A stretch of 64,000 nt of DNA from Actinoplanes sp. M2I2 (lineage in GTDB: Bacteria; Actinomycetota; Actinomycetes; Mycobacteriales; Micromonosporaceae), in NCBI RefSeq assembly GCF_023544445.1, contig NZ_JALPVJ010000017.1, positions 1 through 64,000 of the forward strand. Reading direction: 5' to 3'. The stretch's first letter is position 1. Every line of letters starts with the position of its first letter. Below are positions 1 through 8,153 of the stretch, in pieces. The notes below the pieces were generated by a model. It saw only the letters and a program-made list of their open reading frames with translations. It had not been told where the DNA came from and searched no databases. The position numbers and the translations under genes are program-made.

Positions 1-44
1 AAGCCGCCGTGGACCAGGACCACCGTTGGCCGGTTTTCACTCAT
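1..44 (-). CDS. alpha/beta hydrolase, N-terminal fragment (runs off window)
   Basis: Only the first 14 codons lie in the window: ATG at 44-42 reads MSENRPTVVLVHGG and continues past base 1. The VVLVHGG segment is the first beta strand and oxyanion-hole HG motif of small alpha/beta hydrolases. A clean ribosome site (AGGAG, 6 nt before the ATG, around base 54) fixes the start. The substrate cannot be told from this fragment. The decayed regulator just upstream on the other strand may once have controlled it. Confidence 0.75.
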   Translation of the reverse strand, partial: MSENRPTVVLVHGG

Positions 45-213
45 TGCTTACTCCTAGGATTTGCTGGAACTGATGCCGTAAGGCTAGGAATGGACTGCCT
101 GCCGAGGCGTCGGGGAAATCCCTCGAGGGGACCCTGCGGGGTGGGTGGAGAGGAGCCGCGTCGCCCGCGACGACAGCCGGGGGATTCGGACTCTCGGGCC
201 CAGCAGGCCCCAC

Positions 214-497
214 AACACCGCACGACGCCGACTCCGCACCGAAACCGGCTTCAGCCCCCTGCAATGGTTGCTGCATCAGCGCAGAGACTGGGCGCACGAA
301 TTTCCAGAGTCCACCTCGTTGCCGTTCGCAGCTGACCGGGCAGCGCCGACTCGATGCGCCGGCACCTCGCCCTCGCCCCCGGGGGTGAATCGACGCCGTA
401 TGCCCAGAACCGGGCGACCGTTCAACCGCAACGCGAAGGACACGGCCGGCCGCCGGCGTCGCGGCGAGCCCCCAGGGAGCTTGAGACTCCGCCATGA
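214..497 (+). pseudogene. decayed AraC/GlxA-type transcriptional regulator (C-terminal HTH remnant)
   Basis: Two adjacent frames together encode the end of a GlxA-like AraC regulator. Frame one (about 214-344) reads a segment with RTETGFSPLQWLLHQR, the signature of the second helix-turn-helix. Frame two (339-497) resumes with GSADSMRRHLAL and ends at TGA 495-497. A frameshift plus loss of a few codons near 335 separates them, and the amidase-like N-terminal domain is absent upstream. Bases 45-213 and 498-600 show nothing I recognise. The remnant is inferred from family motifs, which are specific enough to be fairly sure of the family. Confidence 0.72.
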
Positions 498-600
498 ACG
501 CGGCCTCGTCGGCCGGGAGGTCACGGCGAAGGAGGCCGGTCGGCGACCTCACTGCGCCACGCCGCCGGCACCCCTCGCTCCCGCGACGGTCCAGCCCGCC

Positions 601-1248
601 TCAGCCGATGGTCGTGGTGTCCGGATACGCGTGTCCCTCGAGGGCTCCGGTCAGGACGGGGACCAGCCACTGCTCGATCCGCTCGGCGGGCTGGGTGGCC
701 AGTTCGGCCCCGATGGGGGCCAGGACCAGCCAGTTCAGCAGGCCGGCGGCACACCGGGTCCGGAAGACCAGTTCCTCGTGGGCGACGCCGGGCAGGCGCG
801 CTGTCAGCACCCGGAGCGCGTCGGTGCGGGTCTGTTCGAACTTCGGGGTCAGGCGGCCCCAGTTGCCGGGGGGATCGATGCCGACCCGGGCCACCGTGCG
901 CAGGATGGCGAGTTCGGCTCCGCCGACGGCCAGGGCCTGCATCATCGGGCGGGCGAACGCCGCGGCCAGCTCGGCCAGCGTCGAGTCGGCGGAGAGCGGG
1001 GCGAGCGCATCGAGCTGCGCGTCCAGGTAGCTCTCCAACGCGCTTTCCACGGCTGAGTCGCGCAGGGCCTTGAGCGAGCCGAAGTGGTAGCTGACCGCGG
1101 CCACGTTGGCGCCGGCGGTCTCCGTGACCTCCCGCAGCGAGAGACCCTCCGGGCCGCGTGCCGCGAGCAGTTGCAACGTCGTGCGCAGCAGGCACTCGCG
1201 GGTGCGCTGACCGGCCTCCCGGCGCAGATCCGACCGTTCCGAAGCCAT
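601..1248 (-). CDS. TetR/AcrR family transcriptional repressor
   Basis: A 215-residue TetR-type regulator. The start is ATG 1248 (MASERSDLRREAGQRTR); an upstream in-frame extension runs through operator sequence and is not credible. The N-terminal helix-turn-helix covers roughly residues 15-60 (LREVTETAGANVAAVSYHFGS, the usual recognition helix ending in YHFGS). The C-terminal domain is helical with no defined ligand. It is divergent from the SDR/pirin genes and its start codon lies next to a CAAACGCTTG box repeated twice before the SDR gene, so it very likely represses itself and that operon. Confidence 0.92.
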   Translation of the reverse strand: MASERSDLRREAGQRTRECLLRTTLQLLAARGPEGLSLREVTETAGANVAAVSYHFGSLKALRDSAVESALESYLDAQLDALAPLSADSTLAELAAAFARPMMQALAVGGAELAILRTVARVGIDPPGNWGRLTPKFEQTRTDALRVLTARLPGVAHEELVFRTRCAAGLLNWLVLAPIGAELATQPAERIEQWLVPVLTGALEGHAYPDTTTIG

Positions 1249-1261
1249 GGCAGAACTGAAA

Positions 1262-1271
1262 CAAACGCTTG
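1262..1271. promoter_or_regulatory. TetR operator copy 1 (CAANNNNTTG)
   Basis: CAAACGCTTG lies 13 bp upstream of the TetR start codon. It shares the CAA-N4-TTG pattern with two boxes on the far side of the same intergenic region (1429-1438 and 1473-1482), which suggests autoregulation. The binding itself is inference. Confidence 0.65.
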
Positions 1272-1427
1272 ATTTCTTGTCAACTCGACGGCGTTCCGCT
1301 CGGCGCGGCGACGACCGTACGGTGCCCGGCGGCCAGGTCTCAGCGGAAGCGGACGGTTGTCGCCCCGGCCAGGAGCCTGCGGCCGGAAACCCGCCGCCGG
1401 GTCCCTCGAGCGGTGGGCGGACGAAAG

Positions 1428-1482
1428 TCAAACAGTTGCTTGACAACATCGAGGTGTGTTCGTAAATTAAAACAAGCGATTG
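1428..1482 (+). promoter_or_regulatory. sigma-70-type promoter flanked by two TetR operators
   Basis: A textbook promoter for the SDR-pirin genes: TTGACA at 1440-1445, a 17-bp spacer and TAAATT at 1463-1468. A palindrome TCAAACAGTTGCTTGA (1428-1443) overlaps the -35 box and CAAGCGATTG (1473-1482) sits just after the -10 box. Bound repressor would block polymerase at both ends. An AGGGAGG ribosome site follows at 1525-1531. Confidence 0.75.
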
Positions 1483-1538
1483 ATTTGGTCCGGGTTCGGG
1501 TGCGGGAATGCTCGGCCGGGCAACAGGGAGGTAGTGCG

Positions 1539-2279
1539 ATGGGACAGCTGGACGGCAAGACTGCACTGGTCACCGGGGGTACGAGCGGGATCGGCCTGGC
1601 CACCGCGCACCGGTTCGCGGCCGAGGGCGCGCACGTCTTCATCACCGGACGCGATCAGCAGCGCCTCGACAACGCGGTCAAGGAGGTGGGCAACGCTACG
1701 GGTGTGCGCAGCGACGTCAGCGACCTCGACCACCTCGACCGGCTGGCCGCCGTGATCGGGGACTACGGCAAGGGGCTCGACGCGGTCTTCGTCAACGCGG
1801 GCATCGGCGAGTTCGCCACGCTCGACTCGGTCAGTTGGCAGGACTACCAGCAGACGTTCAACACCAACGTGGGCGGCGTGATCTTCACCGTGCAGAAGGT
1901 GCTGCCGCTGCTCAACCCGGGCGCGGCCATCGTGCTGACCGGCTCGAGCTCGGCGGGCAACGGGCAGCCGGCGTTCGGGCTGTACGCCGCCAGCAAGGCC
2001 GCGATCCGCTCGCTGGGCCGCACCTGGGCCGGCGAACTGGTCGGGCGCGGCGTCCGGGTCAACACGATCGTTCCCGGCCCGACCGAGACGCCCGGCCTGG
2101 GCGGCCTCGTGCCCGGCAACCCGCAGGGGTTGTTCGAGCAGCTTGCCACCAAGATCCCGATGGGCCGGATCGGGCGCCCCGAGGAGATCGCCAACGCGGC
2201 GCTGTTCCTGGTGTCGGATCAGTCCAGCTTCATGACCGGCTCGGAGATCTTCGTGGACGGCGGCGCCGAGCAGATCTAG
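1539..2279 (+). CDS. SDR family NAD(P)-dependent oxidoreductase
   Basis: A 246-residue classical short-chain dehydrogenase. The Rossmann cofactor motif TGGTSGIG is at residues 12-19, NAG at 86-88, and the catalytic Ser-Tyr-Lys set is visible (Ser136-138, Tyr149, Lys153 in YAASK). The start is set by GGGAGG six to seven bases before ATG 1539. It probably reduces a carbonyl or oxidises an alcohol on a small molecule in the cytoplasm; the substrate is unknown. It is 47 bp upstream of the pirin gene and likely cotranscribed, under the divergent TetR repressor. Confidence 0.93.
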   Translation: MGQLDGKTALVTGGTSGIGLATAHRFAAEGAHVFITGRDQQRLDNAVKEVGNATGVRSDVSDLDHLDRLAAVIGDYGKGLDAVFVNAGIGEFATLDSVSWQDYQQTFNTNVGGVIFTVQKVLPLLNPGAAIVLTGSSSAGNGQPAFGLYAASKAAIRSLGRTWAGELVGRGVRVNTIVPGPTETPGLGGLVPGNPQGLFEQLATKIPMGRIGRPEEIANAALFLVSDQSSFMTGSEIFVDGGAEQI

Positions 2280-2326
2280 CTCGTCGTCCGGTGAGACACC
2301 TCAACTTGATCGGCTGGAGGAACACA

Positions 2327-3226
2327 ATGCCCGCTCTCCAGCAACGGCCCGCTCTCCAGCAACGCACCATCGACCGGGTCGACGACCGCCTGCATCTGGG
2401 TCCGGATCAGCAGGTGGACGACAAGGCCCTGCTGTTCACCCCGCAGTCGCCGACGTTGACCGATCCGTTTCTCGTGCTCGTCGACGACCTGTTCTCGTCG
2501 CCCGGCTTCGAGTGGCACCCGCACCGCGGCCTGGAGACCGTCACGGTCGTCCTCGACGGCGTCCTCGAGCACGGGGACAACATCGGCCACGCCGGCACCC
2601 TGTCCACCGGGGACGTCCAGTGGATGACGGCCGGCCGCGGCGTGATCCACCGCGAGCTCGCGTTCCGCAACGAACGCGCTCACATCCTGCAGTTGTGGGT
2701 GAATCTGCCGGCGGAACAGAAGATGGTCGACAACCGCTATCAGGACCTGCTCGCCGCGCAACGGCCGGTCATCGAGGCTGACGGCACCCGCATCGATCTG
2801 ATCTCGGGGCAGGCCGGCGGCCACACCGGCCCGGCCAAGAACCACTGGCCGATCACCGGCGCCACCCTGACCCTGGAACCGAACCGCACCCTGCCGCACA
2901 CGCTTCCCGCTCACGACCGGACTTTCTTCACGGTGCTCAGCGGGACGGTCACCATTGCCGGGCGCACTCTGACCACCGGGCAGACCGGCTGGTCCGATCC
3001 GCTGCCCGGCGGCGGCCCGGAATCGTCGACGATCGCGCTCCGCACCGGCGACAGCGACCAGCCGGCCGTCGTCCTGGCCTTCAGCGGCCGGCCGATGCGG
3101 CAGTCCGTCGTGTTCGGCGGCCCGTTCGTCATGAACACCGAGGCCGAGATCGTTCAGGCGCACCGCGACTTCCGGTCCGGCCGCTTCGGCGCGGTTCCCC
3201 GCCAGGCCCGCCTGCAGTACCGCTGA
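2327..3226 (+). CDS. pirin family protein
   Basis: A 299-residue two-domain cupin of the pirin family. The metal ligands are all present: His64 and His66 (EWHPHRGLETVT), His108 and Glu110 (GVIHRE). Pirins bind iron and can act as quercetin-2,3-dioxygenase-like enzymes or redox-sensing regulators; which role applies here is unknown. The gene begins at ATG 2327 after GGAGG (2316-2320) and follows the SDR gene in what looks like a TetR-controlled stress or detoxification operon. The N-terminus contains a short in-frame duplication (PALQQR twice). Confidence 0.92.
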   Translation: MPALQQRPALQQRTIDRVDDRLHLGPDQQVDDKALLFTPQSPTLTDPFLVLVDDLFSSPGFEWHPHRGLETVTVVLDGVLEHGDNIGHAGTLSTGDVQWMTAGRGVIHRELAFRNERAHILQLWVNLPAEQKMVDNRYQDLLAAQRPVIEADGTRIDLISGQAGGHTGPAKNHWPITGATLTLEPNRTLPHTLPAHDRTFFTVLSGTVTIAGRTLTTGQTGWSDPLPGGGPESSTIALRTGDSDQPAVVLAFSGRPMRQSVVFGGPFVMNTEAEIVQAHRDFRSGRFGAVPRQARLQYR

Positions 3227-3253
3227 CGACCACACCGCACGCCGGCGGTTGCC

Positions 3254-3290
3254 GTCGCGGCCAGAAGGGCCGGTGCTTCTGGCCCGCGAC
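3254..3290. terminator. hairpin between convergent pirin and MFS genes
   Basis: GTCGCGGCCAGAAG pairs with CTTCTGGCCCGCGAC across an 8-base loop, with one bulged base. No U-tract follows, as is common in actinobacteria. Its place between two convergent stop codons supports bidirectional termination. Confidence 0.6.
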
Positions 3291-3317
3291 GCCCCGCGTC
3301 GGCGGCCGGCTCGCCGG

Positions 3318-4247
3318 TCAGCGCGCGGCCGGCCGCAGGGCGCTCGCGAGCAGCAGGCCGCCGACGATCGCAGCGATGCCGCCCACGACCAGCGGGGCGG
3401 TGACCCCGATGTGGTCCACCAGCAGACCGCCACCGACCGCGGCCAGGGCGATCGCGATCTGGAACACCGTCACGGTCACGCCGCCCAGTTGCTCGAGATG
3501 CTGCGGGTCGGTGCGGGCGGCCCACGTCTGTGCCGTGGTCGGGACGCCGCCGAAACCGAAGCCCCACAGCACGGCCGCGACGAACAGCCCGACCCGGGTG
3601 CTGCCGGTGACGACCATGGCCACCATGCCCAGGCTGATCATCGCGGGGAACAGCAGCGCGGCGCCCCGCAGCACGCGGTCGGCCAGTACGCCGCTGACCG
3701 CCGTGCCCGCGACGTTCGCGATCCCGTAGGCGAACAGCAGCACCGCCAGCCCGGCGACGTCGATCCCCGACACGCTCTCCGCGGCCGGGCGGATGTAGGT
3801 GAAGCCGGTGAAGTGCCCGGCGACGACCACCAGGATCGCCCCGAGCCCGAACCGGACCGACCGCGAACGCAGCGTCACGACCAGAACCCGGAGGCTGCCG
3901 GCCGTGTCCGGGACGAAGCGCGGCAGGGTCACCGCCTGCACGAGCAGCGCAACCAGGGCGGCCCCCGCGGCGAGCAGGAACACCCCGCGCCAGCCCCAGA
4001 GAGAGCCGAGCCAGGTGCCGAGCGGGACGGCGGCGATCGTGGCGACCGAGACGCCGGCGTTGATCACGGTCACGGCGCGACCGAGGTAGTCGCTGGGCAC
4101 GAGGCGGGCCGACATGGCGATCGCGACGGCCCAGAAGCCGCCGAGGCTCACGCCCATCAGCAGGCGCGCGGCCAGCAGGACGACCAGGTTGGGCGCTGTC
4201 TGCTCGACTTGACGGGTCAGCTCCGTGTACGGGTCTTTCCAGTTCAC
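3318..4247 (-). CDS. MFS transporter, N-terminally truncated (probable pseudogene)
   Basis: 309 residues of a 12-helix drug-efflux-type major facilitator. Homology starts at PNLVVLLAARLLMG, the fourth transmembrane region of such proteins; about 90-100 residues, including helices 1-3 and the GXLADRXGRR loop, are missing. The first 18 residues look unrelated and no ribosome site precedes the ATG at 4247. The rest reads smoothly to the last helix. A complete exporter is usually near 400 residues, so I expect this to be inactive. It stands between the pirin gene (convergent) and the flavoprotein gene. Confidence 0.7.
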   Translation of the reverse strand: MNWKDPYTELTRQVEQTAPNLVVLLAARLLMGVSLGGFWAVAIAMSARLVPSDYLGRAVTVINAGVSVATIAAVPLGTWLGSLWGWRGVFLLAAGAALVALLVQAVTLPRFVPDTAGSLRVLVVTLRSRSVRFGLGAILVVVAGHFTGFTYIRPAAESVSGIDVAGLAVLLFAYGIANVAGTAVSGVLADRVLRGAALLFPAMISLGMVAMVVTGSTRVGLFVAAVLWGFGFGGVPTTAQTWAARTDPQHLEQLGGVTVTVFQIAIALAAVGGGLLVDHIGVTAPLVVGGIAAIVGGLLLASALRPAAR

Positions 4248-4294
4248 CGGAGGTGAGCGCGATCACGGCTCGCGTCGCGCGGGCTGAGCACGGG

Positions 4295-5665
4295 TCAGCC
4301 GACGACTTTGCCGGGGTTGAACAGGTTGAGCGGGTCGAGTGTCTGTTTGACGGCCACCTGCATGGCCAGCACCGCGGGCGACAGCTCCTGCCGCATGCCG
4401 TCGCGTTTGAGCAGCCCCACCCCGTGCTCGCCGGTCACCGTGCCGCCCATGCCGATCGCCGCGCTCAGCATGTCCTCGAAGGCGGCCTGGGCGGCCCGGC
4501 GGGCCCGGTCGTCGCCGGCCGGGGCCAGGATCAGCGGGTGCAGGTTGCCGTCGCCGGCGTGCGCGATGGTGGCGATCGTCGTGCCGTGCCGGGCCGCGAT
4601 CGCCTCGATGGAGGCCAGCATGTCCGGTACGCGGGAACGCGGCACGCAGATGTCCTCGGTGAGCACCGGGCCGAGCCGTTCCAGCGCCGGGTAGGCCAGC
4701 CGCCGGGCCGCGAACAGCGCCTCGGCCTCGATCTCGTCGGTGGACTGCTCGGCCCACAGGGCGCCGGACGCCCGGAACACCTCGGCCACCGCGGTGGCCT
4801 CCTCGTCGCCGGCCGCGCCGGGCAGGTCGAGCTGCGCCAGCAACAGCGCGGCGGCGTCGGCCTCGAGGCCCAGGTGCTTCCAGTCCTCGACGGCTTGCAG
4901 GCAGGTGCGGTCGAGCAGTTCGAGCGCGGCGGGCAGCAGGCCGGCCCGGGTGATCGCGGCGACCGCCTCGCCGGCGGCCACGACACCGGAGAAGGCGCCG
5001 ACCACCGTACGGGGAGCCTCGCGCCGGGCCGGGCGGAGCCGCAGCGTGACCTCGGTGAGGACGCCGAACGTGCCCTCCGAGCCGGTGAAGAGCCCGGCCA
5101 GGTCGTACCCGCTGACGCCCTTGGTGGTTCGCCGCCCGAGCCGCACCACCGTCCCGTACTCGCCGGCCGGCCCGCCCACGACGGCCTCCAGGCCGAGAAC
5201 GTAGTCGCGGGTCACGCCGTATTTCAGGCAGCACAGCCCGCCGGCGTTGGTGGCCACGTTGCCGCCGATCGTCGACCAGGGCGCGCTGGCCGGGTCGGGC
5301 GGATACCACAGCCCGTGCTCGGCGACGGCCGCCTTGAGATCGTTGTTGATCACTCCCGGCTGGACGGTGGCCGTCAGGTTGTCGGCGTCGATCTCGACGA
5401 TCCGGTTCATCCGGGACAGGTCGAGGATCATCGCCCCGTCCACGGCGTTGGCCCCGCCGGACAGGCCGGTGCCGGCGCCCCGGGGCACGATCGGCACGTT
5501 GTCGCGGGCGCAGGCCGCGACCACCCGGCTGACTTCCTCGGTGGTCCGGGGCCGGACGGCCGCCACCGCCCGGCCGTACGGCGCCCACTCGGCGTCGTCG
5601 TGGCTGAGGCTGTCGAGGACGTCGGGGTCGACGACGACATCGAGCCCGTCCAGGTGCTGCCTCAT
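4295..5665 (-). CDS. FAD-binding oxidase, glycolate oxidase GlcD / D-lactate dehydrogenase type
   Basis: A 456-residue flavoprotein of the VAO/PCMH family. The FAD domain shows PRGAGTGLSGGAN and GGNVATNAGG; the C-terminal oxidase domain shows AHAGDGNLHP, TGEHGVGLLKR and the terminal NPGK motif. These are the hallmarks of GlcD-like 2-hydroxyacid dehydrogenases, which oxidise glycolate or D-lactate to the 2-oxoacid. No GlcE or GlcF partner lies alongside, so a single-subunit enzyme is likely. ATG 5665 is preferred; an in-frame GTG at 5674 would add three residues. Confidence 0.93.
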   Translation of the reverse strand: MRQHLDGLDVVVDPDVLDSLSHDDAEWAPYGRAVAAVRPRTTEEVSRVVAACARDNVPIVPRGAGTGLSGGANAVDGAMILDLSRMNRIVEIDADNLTATVQPGVINNDLKAAVAEHGLWYPPDPASAPWSTIGGNVATNAGGLCCLKYGVTRDYVLGLEAVVGGPAGEYGTVVRLGRRTTKGVSGYDLAGLFTGSEGTFGVLTEVTLRLRPARREAPRTVVGAFSGVVAAGEAVAAITRAGLLPAALELLDRTCLQAVEDWKHLGLEADAAALLLAQLDLPGAAGDEEATAVAEVFRASGALWAEQSTDEIEAEALFAARRLAYPALERLGPVLTEDICVPRSRVPDMLASIEAIAARHGTTIATIAHAGDGNLHPLILAPAGDDRARRAAQAAFEDMLSAAIGMGGTVTGEHGVGLLKRDGMRQELSPAVLAMQVAVKQTLDPLNLFNPGKVVG

Positions 5666-5833
5666 GCGAGGCACCCCGGAGCCGCCTCGCTGATGCTGAT
5701 CGTCGGCATGACAGCGACCCTACGCCGCCGCCCGGCCCTTGGATGGCGGGGATATTTCACCCGGGGGCCCTCGTGCGCCCGGGTCCTCGAGGTCACACAC
5801 TGGGCGGAGATTTTTCGTGACAAGGGGGTTTTC

Positions 5834-6826
5834 ATGACGTCTGTTGTGCCGGAGACCGGTGGCGCCGCCGGCCCGCCTCCGCCCTTCGACCCCGAGGTGG
5901 CGGCCGTGCTGGACGTCATCGCCGAGCAGATGCCGCCGGCCCTGACCGCGGACCTGATCGAGCCGATGCGGGCGGGTGCGCCGCCCGACCTCAGCGACGA
6001 GGACCTCGCCCGCGGCGGGGCCTTCACCGTGTCGCGCCGCACCGTGCCCGGCTCGCCCGGCGACCCCGACGTCGAGCTGCTGATCCTGACCCCGACCGGG
6101 CACCCGGCGCCGCTGCCCGGGCTCTATCACACGCACGGCGGCGGCATGGTGTTCGGCAACAACCGCGGCGGCGTGGACGTGCTGCAGGACTGGGTGGCCG
6201 AGATTCCCGCGGTCATCGTGTCGGTGGAGTACCGGCTCGCGCCCGAGCACCCGCACCCCGCGCCGGTCGAGGACTGCTACGCCGGTCTGGCCTGGACCGC
6301 GGAGCACGCCGCCGAGCTGGGCATCGACCCCGCTCGGATCGTCATCGCCGGGGCCAGCGCGGGTGGCGGCCTGGCGGCCGGCGTCGCCCTGCTGGCCCGG
6401 GACCGCGGCGGGCCCGCGCTGTTCGGTCAGATGCTGCTCTGCCCGATGCTCGACGACCGGGACACCCCGTCGGCGATCCAGATGGCCGGGCGTGGCGTGT
6501 GGGACCGCACCGCCAACGACACCGGCTGGACTGCCCTGCTGGGGGCGGCCCGCGGCGGGCCGGACGTCTCCCCGTACGCCGCGCCGGCCCGGGCCACCGA
6601 CCTGTCGGGCCTTCCGCCGGCCTTCGTGGACGTGGGCTCGGCCGAGACCTTCCGCGACGAGGACGTGGCCTACGCCGGCCGCATCTGGCAGGCCGGCGGG
6701 CGGGCCGAGCTGCACGTGTGGCCCGGCGGCTTCCACGGCTTCGACCGGACGGCGCCGCAGGCCGCGATCTCCCAGGACGCCCGCGCGGCCCAGATCCGCT
6801 GGCTCAAGAGGCTGCTGAGCGTCTGA
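5834..6826 (+). CDS. alpha/beta hydrolase, HSL-type esterase
   Basis: A 330-residue carboxylesterase of the hormone-sensitive lipase family. The oxyanion loop HGGG is at 101-104, the nucleophile Ser175 lies in GASAGG, and His301 is in GFHGF. The usual acid position reads GSAETFRDEDVAYA, with Glu271 and Asp275 as candidates. It should hydrolyse short-chain esters in the cytoplasm. The start follows AAGGGGG at 5822-5828. It is divergent from the flavoprotein gene across a 168-bp gap in which I see no confident operator. Confidence 0.93.
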   Translation: MTSVVPETGGAAGPPPPFDPEVAAVLDVIAEQMPPALTADLIEPMRAGAPPDLSDEDLARGGAFTVSRRTVPGSPGDPDVELLILTPTGHPAPLPGLYHTHGGGMVFGNNRGGVDVLQDWVAEIPAVIVSVEYRLAPEHPHPAPVEDCYAGLAWTAEHAAELGIDPARIVIAGASAGGGLAAGVALLARDRGGPALFGQMLLCPMLDDRDTPSAIQMAGRGVWDRTANDTGWTALLGAARGGPDVSPYAAPARATDLSGLPPAFVDVGSAETFRDEDVAYAGRIWQAGGRAELHVWPGGFHGFDRTAPQAAISQDARAAQIRWLKRLLSV

Positions 6827-6859
6827 GCGACGAGGTGTTCCTGCGCCCGCACCGATCGG

Positions 6860-7618
6860 TCATCGGACGAGTTCCCGGCCGCCGGCCAGCGACAGCGTCT
6901 GCCCGTTGACATGGCCGTTCGCGGCCGATGCGAGATAGGTGATCGCGGCGGCGACGTCGTCGGGGGTGCAGATCCGTCCCGTCGGCGTCTTCCTCGACTC
7001 CGCCGCGATGGCTTCCGGTCCCGGGAACGGGGCGTTCAACGCCTTGTCGGTCAGGGTGAAGCCGGGACGCACGACGTTCGTCAGGATGCCGTGGCGCGCC
7101 TCGCGGACGGCGAGCACCCGCGCGACGGTCTCGAGCGCTCCCTTGGCTGTGGCGTAGGCGAGCGGCCCGGCCATGGGCTGTTCGACGATGTCGGTCGACA
7201 CGACGACGACACGTCCCCAGCCGGCGGAGCGCATGGCCGGCAGGGCCGCGTCGATCAGAGCGGCCGGCCCGGTGGTGTTGACGGCCAGCGAGGTGGTCAG
7301 GCCACCGATCTCGTCGGCATCGAAGGACGGCCACTGCACGGCGTTGGCGACCAGGGCGGCGACCGGGCCGAGGCGCTCGGTGACCTCGTCGATGACGGCC
7401 GGCGCGGCCGCCGGATCGCCGTGGTCCAGCCGGACCGCGCAGGCTCGGCCGCCGGCTCGTGTCACCGTGTCGACGACGGCCCGGGCGCCGTCGAGGTTGG
7501 TCCGCCAGGACACGGCCACGGAGGCGCCCTCGGCTGCCAGGTGGAGCGCTGTGGCCGTGCCGATGGCGCCGGAAGCGCCGGTGACCAGAGCGACCTTGCG
7601 CGACAAGCCGGTTTCCAT
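6860..7618 (-). CDS. SDR family oxidoreductase
   Basis: A 252-residue short-chain dehydrogenase with the cofactor motif TGASGAIG near residue 13 and the active-site pattern STDIVEQPMAGPLAYATAK (Ser, Tyr, Lys). NAG is replaced by ANA, as in some members. The start ATG 7618 is preceded by GGGGGTC; an ATG twelve bases upstream lies inside the operator palindrome and is less likely. It is divergent from the MarR regulator at 7697 and its promoter carries that regulator's presumed operator. Substrate unknown. Confidence 0.9.
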   Translation of the reverse strand: METGLSRKVALVTGASGAIGTATALHLAAEGASVAVSWRTNLDGARAVVDTVTRAGGRACAVRLDHGDPAAAPAVIDEVTERLGPVAALVANAVQWPSFDADEIGGLTTSLAVNTTGPAALIDAALPAMRSAGWGRVVVVSTDIVEQPMAGPLAYATAKGALETVARVLAVREARHGILTNVVRPGFTLTDKALNAPFPGPEAIAAESRKTPTGRICTPDDVAAAITYLASAANGHVNGQTLSLAGGRELVR

Positions 7619-7628
7619 CGTGACCCCC

Positions 7629-7655
7629 ATAGTCGGCTATAAGTTAGCCGACTAT
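7629..7655. promoter_or_regulatory. perfect 11-bp inverted repeat, MarR operator
   Basis: ATAGTCGGCTA (7629-7639), a 5-bp spacer, then the exact reverse complement TAGCCGACTAT (7645-7655). It lies directly between the divergent SDR and MarR genes, overlapping the 5' end of the SDR leader. Its AT-rich centre and perfect symmetry fit a MarR-dimer site controlling both promoters. Confidence 0.8.
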
Positions 7656-7696
7656 GTATCACCGGAAGGGAACGCGTCAACTCGTACACTGCGCAG

Positions 7697-8146
7697 GTGG
7701 AACTCGCCGATGTTCTGGCCACCAACAAGGCTCTGGTCAAGGTGGCCAAGCTGTACCGCGGTGCGCAGGCCGACGTGCTGAGCGATCTCGGGCTGCACCC
7801 GGGACAGGACGTCCTGCTGTGGATGCTCGGCCAGGAACCCGGAGGCGTGACGGTCTCGGAGATCGCCGCCCGCCTGGGCGTGGAACAGCCGACTGTCACG
7901 CGCAGCCTCAGCCGCCTGGACCAGGGCGACTGGTTCGTGCGGGAGCCTGTGCCGGGCGATCGCCGGTCCACCCGGATCCAGCTGACCGGCAAGGGCCGGG
8001 CCGCCATCCCGCAGATCGAGGCGGCGTGGCGCGTCCTCGCCGAGACCGCGACGGCCGGCCTGGCCGACGATCAGCGCGCCCTGCTGGTGGAGCTGCTGGA
8101 GAAGGTGCGCGGAAATCTGCTCACCCTGACCGCGGAAGTCGATTGA
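7697..8146 (+). CDS. MarR family transcriptional regulator
   Basis: A 149-residue MarR protein starting at GTG 7697. The winged helix covers about residues 50-105 (EIAARLGVEQPTVTRSLSRL as recognition region, then a wing with GDRRSTRIQLT). MarR proteins are dimeric repressors released by phenolic or other small ligands. With no ribosome site visible and the palindrome only 41 bp upstream, the mRNA leader must be very short. It presumably represses itself and the divergent SDR gene. Confidence 0.92.
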   Translation: MELADVLATNKALVKVAKLYRGAQADVLSDLGLHPGQDVLLWMLGQEPGGVTVSEIAARLGVEQPTVTRSLSRLDQGDWFVREPVPGDRRSTRIQLTGKGRAAIPQIEAAWRVLAETATAGLADDQRALLVELLEKVRGNLLTLTAEVD

Positions 8147-8153
8147 GTAGCCG

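Noticed and set aside
145..1056. Long open frame on the plus strand across the TetR gene
   Set aside because: Its product is Arg/Gly/Gln-rich with no domain and it lies opposite a clear TetR coding frame; only the first part (to about 344) matches anything, the GlxA remnant.
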